This document shows positions 26,634-39,500 of a stretch of DNA of 64,000 bases, piece after piece. Numbering within the stretch: position 1 is the stretch's first letter; each line of letters starts with the position of its first letter. The stretch comes from DATMGU01 sp035555315 (lineage in GTDB: Bacteria > Pseudomonadota > Alphaproteobacteria > ATCC43930 > CGMCC-115725), in NCBI GenBank assembly GCA_035555315.1, contig DATMGU010000114.1, forward strand, positions 45,971 to 109,970, written 5' to 3'. The notes beneath the pieces were generated by a model, which was given only the letters and a program-made list of their open reading frames with translations, did not search any database and was not told the DNA's origin. The translations under genes and the position numbers were made by a program.

Positions 26634-26665
26634 GTCCTCGACCGCTCCAAAGAACGGTCGAGGAC
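26634..26665. terminator. hairpin between convergent LLM and csbD-like genes
   Basis: GTCCTCGACCG and CGGTCGAGGAC are perfect 11-base arms around a 10-base loop, 2 bp after the LLM stop and 9 bp before the CsbD-like stop. Symmetry and convergent placement suggest a bidirectional terminator, although there is no T-tract. Confidence 0.6.
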
Positions 26666-26673
26666 GAAGCCAT

Positions 26674-27135
26674 TCAGCGTTGCGAACTCGATCGACGCGA
26701 ACGCGGTGCCAGCGGCGCCGACGGCGCATGGATGAGGTACGAGAGCAAGTATCCGACCGCCCCGACCCCAATCAGTGAAAGGATCGGGTTTTGGCGGAAC
26801 GTCCGGTCGGCCATGCGTCCGGCCTGGGCCGACGCGTCGGCGACCGTGTCGCGTAGCTGCTGGCCCTGATCGCGCAGGGTCGTGGTCGCCGTTTCGGCGG
26901 CACCAAGCAGCGTATCGCCGGCACGATCCGCGAACTCCGACGCCTGGTGCGCCGCCTGCCATGCGGCTTCCGATACCTGATCGGTGGTATCGCCGAAGCG
27001 GCTCTGCAGCTTGCCGGCGGCTTGGTCGAGCTTGCCGTCGAGCTGCGTGCCGACATCGCCGGTCAGGCCGCCATAGCCATCCTTCAGTTTGCCTTTGGCA
27101 TCGCGCACGGCACCTTCAAGCTCGTTGCTGTTCAT
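26674..27135 (-). CDS. CsbD-like stress protein with C-terminal membrane anchor
   Basis: A 153-residue protein. The first 55 residues (MNSNELEGAVRDAKGKLKDGYGGLTGD) follow the CsbD pattern, an amphipathic helical family induced by general stress. A long helical middle resembles the DUF883/ElaB type (AGDTLLGAAETATTTLRDQG), and the end has a membrane segment (NPILSLIGVGAVGYLLSYLIH) followed by a basic tail. Such proteins anchor to the inner membrane. AAGGACAGATC precedes the ATG at 27135; the longer open frame is a shadow. Confidence 0.82.
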   Translation of the reverse strand: MNSNELEGAVRDAKGKLKDGYGGLTGDVGTQLDGKLDQAAGKLQSRFGDTTDQVSEAAWQAAHQASEFADRAGDTLLGAAETATTTLRDQGQQLRDTVADASAQAGRMADRTFRQNPILSLIGVGAVGYLLSYLIHAPSAPLAPRSRRSSSQR

Positions 27136-27566
27136 GATCTGTCCTTCCCTTCGGCTGCGAACGCGGGGACGGGCTGAGAGGCCGATCCCCGCGCGATGTC
27201 GTCGAAACATCCGTCGATCGGCTTTTCCGCAGGTGCAACTGCGAGCCTGGCACCGATCGCTTCGAGATGACCGCTCATAGAGGCAAACCAACGAGAGCAA
27301 GGAATGATCCCTCGGAAGCCGGCCCCTCGGAAGCCCGCGCGGCATCGGCCTTAGCCGATTGTTCCGCCGCCCGAGCTCGATCGGAGCGTCTGGAAGAATT
27401 TGTCGGTATCGACACTGAAGACGGCCGATTTTGCCGGGCAAATTTTGCCGATCTATTTTGACTGCCTCGTGAGAACTGCGGCAAATCGGCGGAAAAGCAC
27501 CAGAAAAACTGTCGATTATTACTGGCATATCCGTTGCGTCGTGCATCCGGGATTACTGGAGTTGTC
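27136..27566. other. divergent intergenic region upstream of the giant repeat gene
   Basis: 431 bp with no supported gene. It carries a 13-base dyad TTTGCC-G-GGCAAA at 27430-27442 and a promoter candidate overlapping it. The short plus-strand frame 27267-27461 has no ribosome binding site or family features. Confidence 0.5.
27431..27459 (+). promoter_or_regulatory. candidate sigma-70-like promoter for the giant gene
   Basis: TTGCCG, a 17-base spacer and TATTTT, about 108 bp before the ATG at 27567, in the most AT-rich part of the region. It overlaps the dyad TTTGCC-G-GGCAAA. Match is moderate (four of six at each box) and no start site is known. Confidence 0.25.
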
Positions 27567-30500
27567 ATGACCTCGTTCGTATCCTCTCTCACTCTGACGC
27601 AGATCGCGGGTCTGACAACGACCGTCATCAAGAGCCTTTCCGCCAGCGATATCGCCGCGCTGACCGCGACACAGATAAGCGCCTTCACTATTCCCGAGTT
27701 CGAGGAGCTGACCGGGACCCAGCTGTCGGAATTGTCGACCGGGCAAATGTCGGGTCTGACGGCGACGCAGCTCAGTGTCTTGACGGTCGGACAAACGGGC
27801 TTCAGCGCCGCGCAATTCTCCGTTCTGCTCGCGGATCAGCTTCAAGCCGTCGGGACGGACGTGATCGGGGCGCTGACGACGACCCAGCTCAAGGGCCTCA
27901 CGGCGACCGAGATGGGCGAGCTGACCACCACCCAATTCAGCGCCTTGACGACGATACAGATCACGGCGCTGACCACGGCCCAGGTCAAGGGCCTCACGGC
28001 GGACGAACTGGCGGCCTTGACCACGGCCCAGTTCAGCGCCCTGACCGCGACGCAGATCGGAGCGCTGACCACCACCGGGATTGGCGGGGTGACGACCACC
28101 GAGATCGCGGCGCTGACCACGACCCAGATCGCTGGGTTGACGGCGACCGAAGTGGCGTCGCTGACGACGGATCAGCTCGGCACATTGTCGGCAACGCAGA
28201 TCGCGGCCTTGTCCACGACCGCGATCGGCGGCTTGAACGCAACCGAGATGACGGCGCTGACCGCTACCCAGTTGGGCGCGCTGACGGCGACGCAACTGGC
28301 GGCGCTGAGCGCTACCGAGCTCAATAATCTGACCACCACCGAGCTCACGTCGCTGACCACCACCCAGCTTGGCGGTCTGACGGCGACCGCGCTCGGTACG
28401 CTGAGCACGTCCCAGTTGGGCGCGCTGACGACGACGCAGATCGCCTCGCTGACCACCACTCAAATCCGTGGCCTGACGGCGACCGAGGTGGCGGCGCTGA
28501 CGGTCGACCAGCTCGGCGCCTTGGCGGCGACCCAGATCGCGGCGCTGTCCGTCACGCAGATCAAAGGGCTGACCGGGGACGAGGTGGCGGCCCTCACAAC
28601 CGGCCAGCTTGGTGCCTTGGCCGCGACCCAGATGGCCGCGTTGTCGACCGCCGCGATCGGCGGCTTGACGACTGGAGATATCGCCGCGTTGACGACGATC
28701 CAGCTTGGCGGGCTGTCGGCGACCGGGGTCGCGGCGCTGACGACCGATCAACTGGGCACCCTCGCATCGACGCAGATCGCAGCGCTGTCCACCACCGGGA
28801 TCGGCGGGTTGACGGGCGTCGAGGTCGCGGCGCTGACCACCGGCCAGCTCGGCGCCCTGACGTCATCCCAGATCGCGGCGTTGTCCGTCACCGGGATTGG
28901 TGGGCTGACGACGGATCAGGTCGGTGCCTTGGCGGCGACCCAGATCTCGGCGTTGACCACCACGCAGGTCAAAGGGTTGTCGGCGGCCGACCTGGCGGTA
29001 CTGACGACTGATCAGCTCGGCGCCCTGACCGCGAAGCAGATCGGCGCGCTGACCACCACCGCGATCGGCGGGTTGACGACCGGCGAGATCGCGGCGCTGA
29101 CGACGACCCAGCTCGGCGGCCTGACGGCAGCCGGGATCAGCATTCTGACGACAAGCCAGCTTGGCGCGTTGACGGCGACCCAGATCACTGCTCTGACCTC
29201 CACCCAGCTCCAGGGACTGACCACCGGTGAGCTCGCGGCGCTGAACGCGGGTCAACTCGGCGCCCTGACGGCGTCGCAAGTCGCGGCGCTGACCACCACG
29301 CAGATAAATAGCCTGACGGCGACCGAGTTGGCGGCGCTGACGACGACCCAGCTCGTCGACTTGACGACGACGGAAATGTGGTCGCTGACCACGACCTCGG
29401 TTGCCGCCCTGACGGCGACGCAGATAGCATCGCTGTCCACCACCCAGGTCAGGAGCTTCACGGCGGCCGATTTCTCGGCGCTGACGCCCAGCCAGTTCGG
29501 CGCCCTTACGACGACACAAGTCGCGTCGCTCTCCACGACGCAGATCAGGGCGCTGACGGCGACCGAGGTGACGGCGCTGACCAGCGACCAGCTTGGCGCC
29601 CTGACGCCGACCCAGATGGCGGAGCTGACCGCCGCGTCGATTGGCGGATTGACGCCCGACGAGATGGCGGCGCTGACGACGACCCAGCTCGCGGGCTTTA
29701 CCTCGGATGGGATCGGCGCGCTGACGACGGATCAACTCGGGGCCCTGAGTGCCACGCAGATGACCGCGTTGACGATTACCGAAATCAAGGGCTTGAACGC
29801 GACTGACGTGGCGGCGTTGACCACGACCCAGCTTGCTACCATGACCTCGTCGCAGTTCGCGGCCTTGACCCCCACCGCCGCCACCGGCCTGACGCAGATC
29901 GAGCTGTCGGCACTGACCACCACCCAGCTCGTCGGTCTGACAACGACCGCGCTCGACGCGCTGAACACATGGCAGCTGGGTTTCCTGACAACGACGGACA
30001 TCGCGGCGCTGACCACCGCGCAGGTTTGGGGTTTGACGTCGACCCAAACAGCCCGTTTGACATTCGACCAGCTCGGCGCTCTGACGGCAACGCAGATCGC
30101 GGCGCTCTCCACCACGGGTATCAGCGGGTTGCAGGATACCGCGGTGGCGGCGCTGACCGCCACTCAGCTCGGTGCCCTGACAGCGACGCAGATCTCGGCC
30201 TTGACCACCACCGGGATCAGCGGACTGACCATCACCGAGATCAGCGCGCTGACCACGACCCAGCTCGCTGGCTTGACGGTAACCGAGCTCGGCGTGCTGA
30301 CGACCGATCAGGTTGGAGCCCTGACGACCACGCAGATTTCGGTGCTGACCAGCACCCAGCTCAATGGCCTGACGGCGACCGAGTTGGGCACGCTGACCAT
30401 GACGCAGCTTGGCACCCTGACGACGGCACAGATCGCATCGCTCAGCACCACCACGATCCGCAACCTCGCGGATACCGAGATGGCGGCTTTGACCGCCACT

Positions 30501-33500
30501 CAGTTCGGCACCCTGACGGCGGCTCAAATCAGTGGGTTAACCACGACCGAGCTCGGCAATCTGACGCCGACGCAGATCGCCGCGCTGACCGCCACCCAGG
30601 TCAAGGGTCTGACGGCGGCCGAGATGGGGGAGTTGACCACCACCCAGCTGGGCGGCCTGACGGCGACCCAGGTGGCGACGCTGACCGCCACGGAGATCAG
30701 CGGCTTGTTGGACACCGAAGTGGCGGTGCTGACCGCCACGCAGCTTGGTTCCCTGACCTCGGCGCAGATCGGCGCGCTGTCGACCACCGGGATCGCCGGC
30801 TTGACCACCACCGAGATCGCGTCGCTGACCACGACGCAGGTACGGGGGATGACCTCGACCAACATCGGCGCGTTGTCCCTGGCTCAGCTCGGCGCGGTGA
30901 CGACGACACAGCTCGCGGTCCTGACCAACACCCAACTCAGGGGCCTGACGGCGACCGAGATGCAGGCGCTGACGTCTACCCAGCTTGACGCCCTGACGCC
31001 GACGCAAGTCGCGGCATTGACCACCACCGGGATCAGTCAGCTGGTGGACACCGATCTGTCGGCGCTGACATCCACCCAATTCGGCGTCCTCACGATGACC
31101 GAGATCGGCGCCTTGTCGACCACCGCGATCAGCGGGTTGACGACCACCGAGATCGCCGCCCTGACCACGACGCAGCTTGGCGGGATGACGGCGAGCGCGG
31201 TCGGCACGCTGAGCGCCGCTCAGCTTGGCACCCTGTCGGCAACGCAGATCTCGGCCTTGTCGACCACCGGGGTCAGTGGCTTGCTGGACACCGAAATCGC
31301 GGCGTTGACGTCCACCCAGCTTGGCGCCCTGACCTCGACGCAGATCGGTGCGCTGTCGACCACCGGGATCAGCGGGCTGACGAGCGCCGAGATGCTGGCG
31401 CTGACCACGACCCAGGTGAAAGGGTTCTCGGCAACCGGGATCGGTTCGCTGAGCGCGGCCCAGCTCGGTGCCATGGATACGACGCAGATCGCGGTCTTGA
31501 CCAAAACCCAGCTCAACGGCTTGACGGCGACCGAGGTCGCGTCGTTGACCAGCGCCCAGTTCGGCGCCCTGACGGCGACACAGATCGCGTCGCTGAGCAC
31601 CACGACGATCCGCACCCTCGCGGATACGGAAATCACGGCGTTGACCGCCACACAGTTCGGTTCCCTGACGGCGACGCAGCTCGGCGCGCTCACACCCGCC
31701 TTGCTCGGTGATCTGACGACGGGCCAGATCGCCTCGCTGACCACCACCCAGGTCAAGGGCCTGGCCGCGACCCAGATCGGGGCGCTGACATTCGCCCAGC
31801 TCGGTGCCCTGACGGCGACACAGGTGACTGCCCTGACCACGACGCAGGTCAGTAGCTTGATGGATACCGAAGTGGCCGCGTTGACGACCGCGCAGCTCGG
31901 CGCCCTGACGGCGACGCAGGTCGGCGCGCTGTCGACCACCGGGATCAGTGGGTTGACCAACACCGAGATCGCGGCGCTGACCACCACCCAGGTGCAAGGG
32001 CTGACACCGACCGGGATCGGCGCGTTAAGCGCCAACCAGCTGGGCGCGGTGACGACGACGCAGATCGCGGCCCTGACCAACACCCAGATCAAGGGTATGA
32101 CGACGACCGTGGTGGGCGCGTTGACCACCGCTCAGCTTGATGCGCTGACGACGACGCAGATCAGTATGCTGACCGCCACCGGGGTCGGCGCGCTTCTGGA
32201 TACCGAGATGGCGGCGCTGACATCGGCTCAGCTCGGCGCGATGACCTCGACGCAGATTGGGGCGTTGTCCAGCACGGGGATCAGTGGGCTGACCACCACT
32301 GAGATCTCGGCGCTGACCAATACCCAGATCAAGGGTCTGACGGCGGCCGAAGTGGCGGGGTTGACCACGACCCAGCTCGGCGTGATGACGGCGACCCAGA
32401 TCGGTGGGCTCTCCACCACCGGCATCAGAGGCTTGATGGATACCGAGGTCGCGGCGCTGACGCCCAACCAATTCGGTGCCCTGACCTCGACGCAGATCGG
32501 TGCGTTGTCGACTACCGGGATCAGCGGGCTTACTACCACCGAGATCGCCTCGCTGACCACGACCCAGCTCGCCGGCATGACGGTGGCGGGCATCGGCACG
32601 CTGACGACAGACCAGCTCGGTGCCCTGACGTCGACCCAGATCACCGGACTGACCAGAACCCAGCTCGGAGGCCTGACGGCGACGGAGTTGCAGGCGTTGA
32701 CCTCGACGCAGCTTGGTGCCCTGACCACGACGCAGATCGCGTCGCTTACCGTCACTGGGATCGGCAATCTGGCAAACGCCGAGATCGGTACGTTGACCAC
32801 GGGCCAGTTCGGCGCCCTGACGGCGACCGAGATCGGCGCGTTCACGACCACCCTGCTCGGCGCCCTGACGGCGACGCAGATCGCGTCGCTGACCACCGCC
32901 CAGGTCAGGGGGTTGAGCGCGCTCCAGATGAGCGAGTTGACCACCAGCCAGCTTGGCGCCCTGACGGCGACGCAGGTCACCGCCCTGACGGCGACGCAGA
33001 TCAGCGGCTTGATGGATACCGAGGTCGCGGCTCTCACCACGACCCAGCTCGGCGCCCTGACGGCGACGCAGATCGGCGCCCTGTCCATCGCGGGGATCGG
33101 CGGGTTGACGTCCACCGAGATCGCGGCGCTGACGACCACCCAGGTCAAGGGCCTGACGGCGGCCGGGATCGCCTCGTTGAGCGCGGCCCAGCTTGGTGCC
33201 TTGAGCACGGCGCAGATCGCGGTCTTGACCAGCACCCAGCTCAAGGGCCTGACCGCGATCGAGATGGGCGAGCTGACCACAACCCAGCTCGATGCCTTGA
33301 CGACGACCCAGATCGCTTCGCTGACGACCACCGGGGTCAGTCAGCTCGTGGACACCGACGTGGCGGCGATGACCGCCGCCCAGCTCGGCGCCCTGGCATC
33401 GACGCAGGTCGCGGCCCTGTCGACTATCGGTATCAGCGGGCTGACCACCACCGAGATCAGCGCGCTGACCACTGCCCAGGTCAAGGGCTTGACGGCGACC

Positions 33501-36500
33501 CAACTCGCGGCATTGACGACGACTCAGCTCGGCGCGATGACGGCGACGCAGATCGCATCCCTCTCCACTACCGGAATCAGCGGGTTGCTGGATACCGATA
33601 TGGCGGCGCTGACCACCACTCAGCTCGGTGCCCTGACGGCGACGCAGATCGGTGCGTTGTCGACCACCGGGATTACCGGGCTGACCACCACCGAGATCGC
33701 ATCGCTGACCATCACCCAGCTCGCCGGAATGACGGCGACCGGTATCGGTGTGCTTGGCGCTGCCCAGCTTGGCGCCTTCACGACGACGCAGATCGCGTCG
33801 CTGACCGGCACGCAGCTCAAAGGCCTGACCGCGACCGAATTGGCATCCTTGACCAGCGTCCAGTTCGGCGCCCTGACGACGACGCAGGTCGCGGCGCTCT
33901 CCACCACCGGGATCGGCAATCTCGCGGATACCGAAATCGCGGCATTGGCCGGCACGCAGTTAGGCGCCTTGAAGGCGACCCAGATCGGGGCGTTGACCGC
34001 GACGCTGCTCGGCGATCTGACGGCGACGCAGCTCGCGTCGCTCTCCGCCACCCAGCTCGGCGGGTTGACGGCAACCGAGATGGGCGAGCTGACCACGACC
34101 CAGCTCGGCGCGTTGACGACGACGCAGATCACCGCTCTCTCCGCCGCCCAGATCAGGGGCTTGTTGGACACCCAGGCCGCGGCGCTGACGTCCGCCCAGC
34201 TGGGCGCCTTGACTTCGACGCAGATCGGCGCGCTGTCGACCACCGGGATCAGCGGGTTGACGACCAGCGAGATCGCGGCGCTGACCAATACCCAGATTGC
34301 CGGCATCACGGCGGTCGGGATGGGGACGCTGAGCACCACGCAGCTCGGTGCCCTGACGACAACGCAAGTCGCCGCGCTGACAAGCACGCAGCTCAAGGGT
34401 TTGACGGCGACGGAGGTGACGTCGTTGACCACCACCCAGCTCGATGCCCTGACAACCACTCAGGTCTCGGCCTTGACCACCACCTGGATCGGTGAATTGG
34501 TGGACACCGAGGTGGCGTCTCTAACCTCCAACGAACTCGGCGCCGTTACGGCGACCGAGATCGGGGCGCTTTCCGCCACCGGGCTAAGCGGGCTGACGAC
34601 CAGCGAGATCGCGGCGCTGACCAATACGCAGATCAACGGTCTGTCGGCTACCGAGGCGGCCGAGCTGACCACCACCCAGCTTGGCGCCATGACGGCGACG
34701 CAGATCGCCGCCTTGTCCACCGCGGGGGTCAAGGGGTTGCTGGATACCGAGGTCGCGGCGCTGACCGCGACCCAGTTCAGCGCCGTGACCGCGGCCGAAG
34801 TTGGGGCTCTGTCGGCCATCGGCGTCAGCGGCTTGACGACCACCGAGATCGCGGCGCTGACCGTCACCCAGCTCGCGGGGATGACGGCGACCGGGATCGG
34901 CACGTTGAGCGCCACCCAGCTCGGGGCGTTGACGACGGCGCAGATCGCGGTCTTGACCAGCACTCAGCTCAAAGGGCTGACCGCGACCGAGATGGGTGAG
35001 CTGACCACGACCCAGCTTGGCGCCATGACGTCGACACAGATCGCGGCCCTGCCGACTATCGGGATCAGCGCGCTCATGGACAGCGGCGTGGCGTCGCTGA
35101 CGTCCAGTGAGCTCGGTGCCCTGACGTCGGCGCAGATCGCGGCTCTGTCGACCACGGGAATAAGCGGGCTGACGACCACCGAGATCGCCTCGCTGACCAG
35201 CACCCAGGTCAAGGGGTTGACGGCGACCGATGTCGCGGGTTTGACGACGGCCCAGCTCGGTGCGCTGACGGCGCCGCAGATGGCGGCGCTGACCATCACC
35301 GGGATCGGCGGCTTGCTGGATACCGAGGTGGCGGCACTCACCACGACCCAGTTCAGCGCCTTGACCTCGGCCCAGATCGCGGCCCTGTCGACCACCGGGA
35401 TCAGTGGGCTGACGACCACCGAGATCGCCTCGCTGACCGGTACCCAGCTCGCCGGCTTGACGGCGACCGGGATCGCCACGCTGACGACGACCCAGCTCGG
35501 TGCCCTGACGACGCCGCAGATCGCGGTGCTGAGCAGCACCCAACTCAACGGCTTGACGGCGACCGAGCTGCAGGCGTTGAGCCCGACGCAGTTCGGCGCG
35601 CTGACGACGACGCAGATCGCCTCGCTCTCCGCCGCGACGATACAGAACCTCGCGGATACCGAAATGGCGGCGTTGACCGCCACGCAGTTCAATGCCCTGA
35701 CGGCGATCCAGATGGGCGCGCTGACCACCACTCTGCTTAGCGATCTGACGGCGACGCAGGTGGCGGCGCTCTCCACCACCCAGGTCAAGGGGCTGACCGC
35801 CGCCGAGCTGGGCGCGTTGACCACCACCCAGATCGGTGGCCTAACGGCGCCGCAGATGGTGGTGCTGACGGCCACCCAGATCGGCGGCCTGCTGGACACC
35901 GAAATGGCGGTGCTGACACCCGCCCAGCTCGGCGCTCTGACGTCGACGCAGATCGGCGCGCTATCGGCAATCGGGATCAGCGGGTTGACGACCACCGAGA
36001 TCGGGTCGCTGACCACCACCCAGACGCGAGGGCTGACGGCGACCGAGATCGCCGCGCTGACGACAAATCAGATCGGCGCCCTCACGACAGCGCAGATCGC
36101 CGGAATGACCAGCACTCAGCTCAAAGGGTTGTCGGCGATCGAGATGCAGGCGCTGACCAGCACCCAGCTTGGCGCCCTCACAGCGGGGCAGATCGCGGCC
36201 TTGACCACCACCGGGATCAGCCAACTGGTGGATACGCAGGCGGCGGCGCTGACGTCCACCCAGCTCGGCGCCCTGGCATCGACGCAAGTTGCGGCCCTGT
36301 CGACCACCGGGATCAGCGGGCTGACGACCGCCGAAATCACCGCTCTGACCATGACTCAGTTGAGCGGATTGACCGCGACCCAGCTCGCCAGCTTCAGCAC
36401 GACCCAGCTGGGCGCGCTGACGGCGACGCAAATGACGGCCTTGTCGACCACCGGGATCGGCGGGTTGCTGGATACCGAAATGGCGGCATTGACCGCCACC

Positions 36501-39500
36501 CAGTTCGGCGCCCTGAAATCGTCCCAGATCGCGGCCCTGTCGGCCACCGGCATTAGCGGGATGACGACCACTGAAATTGGGTTGCTCACCCCGACCCAGC
36601 TGCGCGGGTTGACGGCGACCGGGATCGGCGTGCTGAGCGCCGCCCAGCTTGGCGCCCTGACGTCGACGATGATCGCCGGATTGACCAGCACTCAGCTCAA
36701 GGGATTGACGGCGACCGAAGTGGCGGCGCTGACCACGACGCAGCTCGGCGCCCTGACGGTAACGCAGATCGCGTCGCTGACCGCCACCGGGATCGGCAAT
36801 CTGGCAAACACCGAGATCGGCGCGTTGACTAGTGCGCAATTCGGTGCCCTGACGGCGACCGAGATCGGTGCCTTCACGACCGCTCAACTTGGTGCCCTGA
36901 CGTCGACGCAGATCGCGGCGCTCTCCACCGCCCAGGTCAAGGGTTTGACGGCGGCCGAGATGGCCGCGTTGACCACGACCCAGCTCGGTGCCCTGACGGC
37001 GCCGCAGGTTACGGCGCTCTCCACCACCCAGATCAACGGCTTGATGGACACTGAAGTCGCGGCCTTGACCACGACCCAGCTCGGAGCCTTGACGGCGACG
37101 CAGATCGGCGCGCTCTCCGCCACCGGGATCAGCGGGCTGACGACCACCGAGATCGCGGCGCTGACCAACACCCAGCTTGCGGGAATGACGGCGGCCGGGA
37201 TCGGCGCATTGAGTGCCGCCCAGCTCGGCGCGGTGACGACGACACAGATCACGGCTCTGAGCAGCACCCAGCTCAAAGGCCTGACGGCGGCCGAGCTGCA
37301 GGCCTTGACCACGACGCAGCTCGGCGCCCTGACGGTAACGCAGATCGCGTCGCTGACCGCCACCGGGGTCAACGAGCTGGCAAACACCGAGGCGGCGGCG
37401 TTGACCTCCGCTCAGCTCGGTGCCTTGACGGCGACGCAGATCGCCTCGCTGTCCACCACCGGGATCGGCGGGCTGACGGCCACGGAGATCGCGGCACTGA
37501 CCACTGCCCAGGTCAAGGGTCTGACTGCGGCTCAGGTCGCGTCAATGACCACCACCCAGCTCGGCGCAATGGCGGCGACGCAGCTTGCATCGCTCTCCGC
37601 GGCCGGTATCAGCGGCTTGATGGATACCGAGGTGGCGGTGCTGACCACGGCCCAATTCGGTGCCTTGGCGTCGTCCCAGATCGCGGCCCTGTCCGCCACC
37701 GGGATCAGTGGGTTGACGACCACTGAGATCGCATCGCTGACCAACACCCAGCTTGCCGGTATGACGGCGGCCGGGATCGGCGCGCTGAGCACGACGCAGC
37801 TCGGTGCCGTGACGACGACGCAGATCGCGGCTCTGACCAGCACCCAGCTCAAAGGATTGACCGCGACCGAACTGGCGTCGCTGACCGCCAGCCAGCTTGG
37901 CGCCCTGACGACGACACAGATTTCGGTGCTGTCCGCCACCGGGATCGGCAATCTGGCGAATACCGAGATCGGTACGCTGACCACCACGCAATTCGGTGCC
38001 CTGACGGCGGCCGAGATCGGTGCGTTGACCTCGGGCCAGCTCGGTGCCCTGACAACCGCGCAGATCGTGGCGCTGACGACGGTACAGCTCGGCGGCCTGA
38101 CGGCGGCCCAGATGGGCGCGTTGACCACAACCCAGTTTGACGCCCTGACGACGACGCAGATCACGTCGCTGACAGCGACGCAGATCAGCGGCTTGATGGA
38201 TACCGAAACGGCCTCGCTGACGACTGCTCAGCTGGGCCTCCTGACCTCGACGCAGATCGGGGCCTTGTCGATCACCGGGATCGGCGGGCTGACGACCACC
38301 GAGATCGCGGCGCTAACCACCACGCAGCTTGCCGGCATGAGGGCGACCGGGATCGGCGCGCTGACCACGACCCAGCTTGGTGCCCTGACGACCACGCAGA
38401 TCGCGGCCCTGAGCAAAACCCAACTCAGTGGCCTGACGGCGACCGAGGTGGGCGAGCTCACTACCACGCAGCTCGGTGCTCTGACGACGACCCAGATCGC
38501 GGCTTTGACTGTCGCCGCGATCACTGAATTGGTGGACACCGAGATGGCGGCGCTGACGGCGGCGCAGCTCGGCGCCCTGACCTCGACGCAGCTCGGCGCG
38601 CTGTCGACCATCGGGATCAGCGGGTTGACCACCACCGAAATCACCGCGCTTACCAATACCCAGGTCAAGGGTCTGACGGCGGCCGAGATGGCGGCGTTGA
38701 CCACCACCCAGCTCGGCGCCCTGACGGCGACACAGATTGCGTTGCTGTCGACCGCCGCGATCGGTGGGTTGATGGATACCGAAATGGCGGCGCTGACCGC
38801 CACCCAGTTCAATGCCCTGACATCGTCCCAGATCGCGGCCCTGTCGACCACGGGGATCAGCGGGTTGACGACCACCGAGATCGCCTCGGTGACCAACACC
38901 CAGCTGTCGGGCATGACAGCGGCCGAGTTCGGCGCCCTCAGCACCACGCAGCTCAGCGCCTTGGGTACGACGCAGGTCGTGGCCTTGACCAGCACCCAGC
39001 TCAAAGGCCTGACAGCGACCGAGCTGGCGGATTTGACCACGACCCAGCTTAGCGCCCTGACGGTGACCCAGATTTCGGCGCTCTCCACCATCGGCATCAG
39101 CAATCTGGCGAATACCGAGATCGGCACGCTGACCACGACCCAGTTCGGCGCCCTGACGGCGACGGAGATCGGCGCGTTGACCGCGGGCCAGCTCGGCGCC
39201 CTGACGACGGCGCAGATCGCCGCGCTGACGACGACACAACTCAGCGGCCTGACCGCGGCGCAGATGGGCGAATTGGCCACCACCCAGTCCGGTGCCCTGA
39301 CGACGACGCAGATCGCGTCGCTGACCACGACGCAGATCAGCGGCCTGATGGATACCGAAATGGCGGCGCTGACGACCGCGCAGCTTGGCACCCTGACGGC
39401 GACGCAGATCGGGGCATTGTCGACCACCGGGGTCAACGGACTGACGACCGCCGAGATCGCCTCGCTGACCACGACCCAGCTTGTCGGAATGAGGGCGACC

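Noticed and set aside
27267..27461. 64-codon plus-strand frame upstream of the giant gene
   Set aside because: No ribosome binding site, no family features, and overlaps the probable promoter region.
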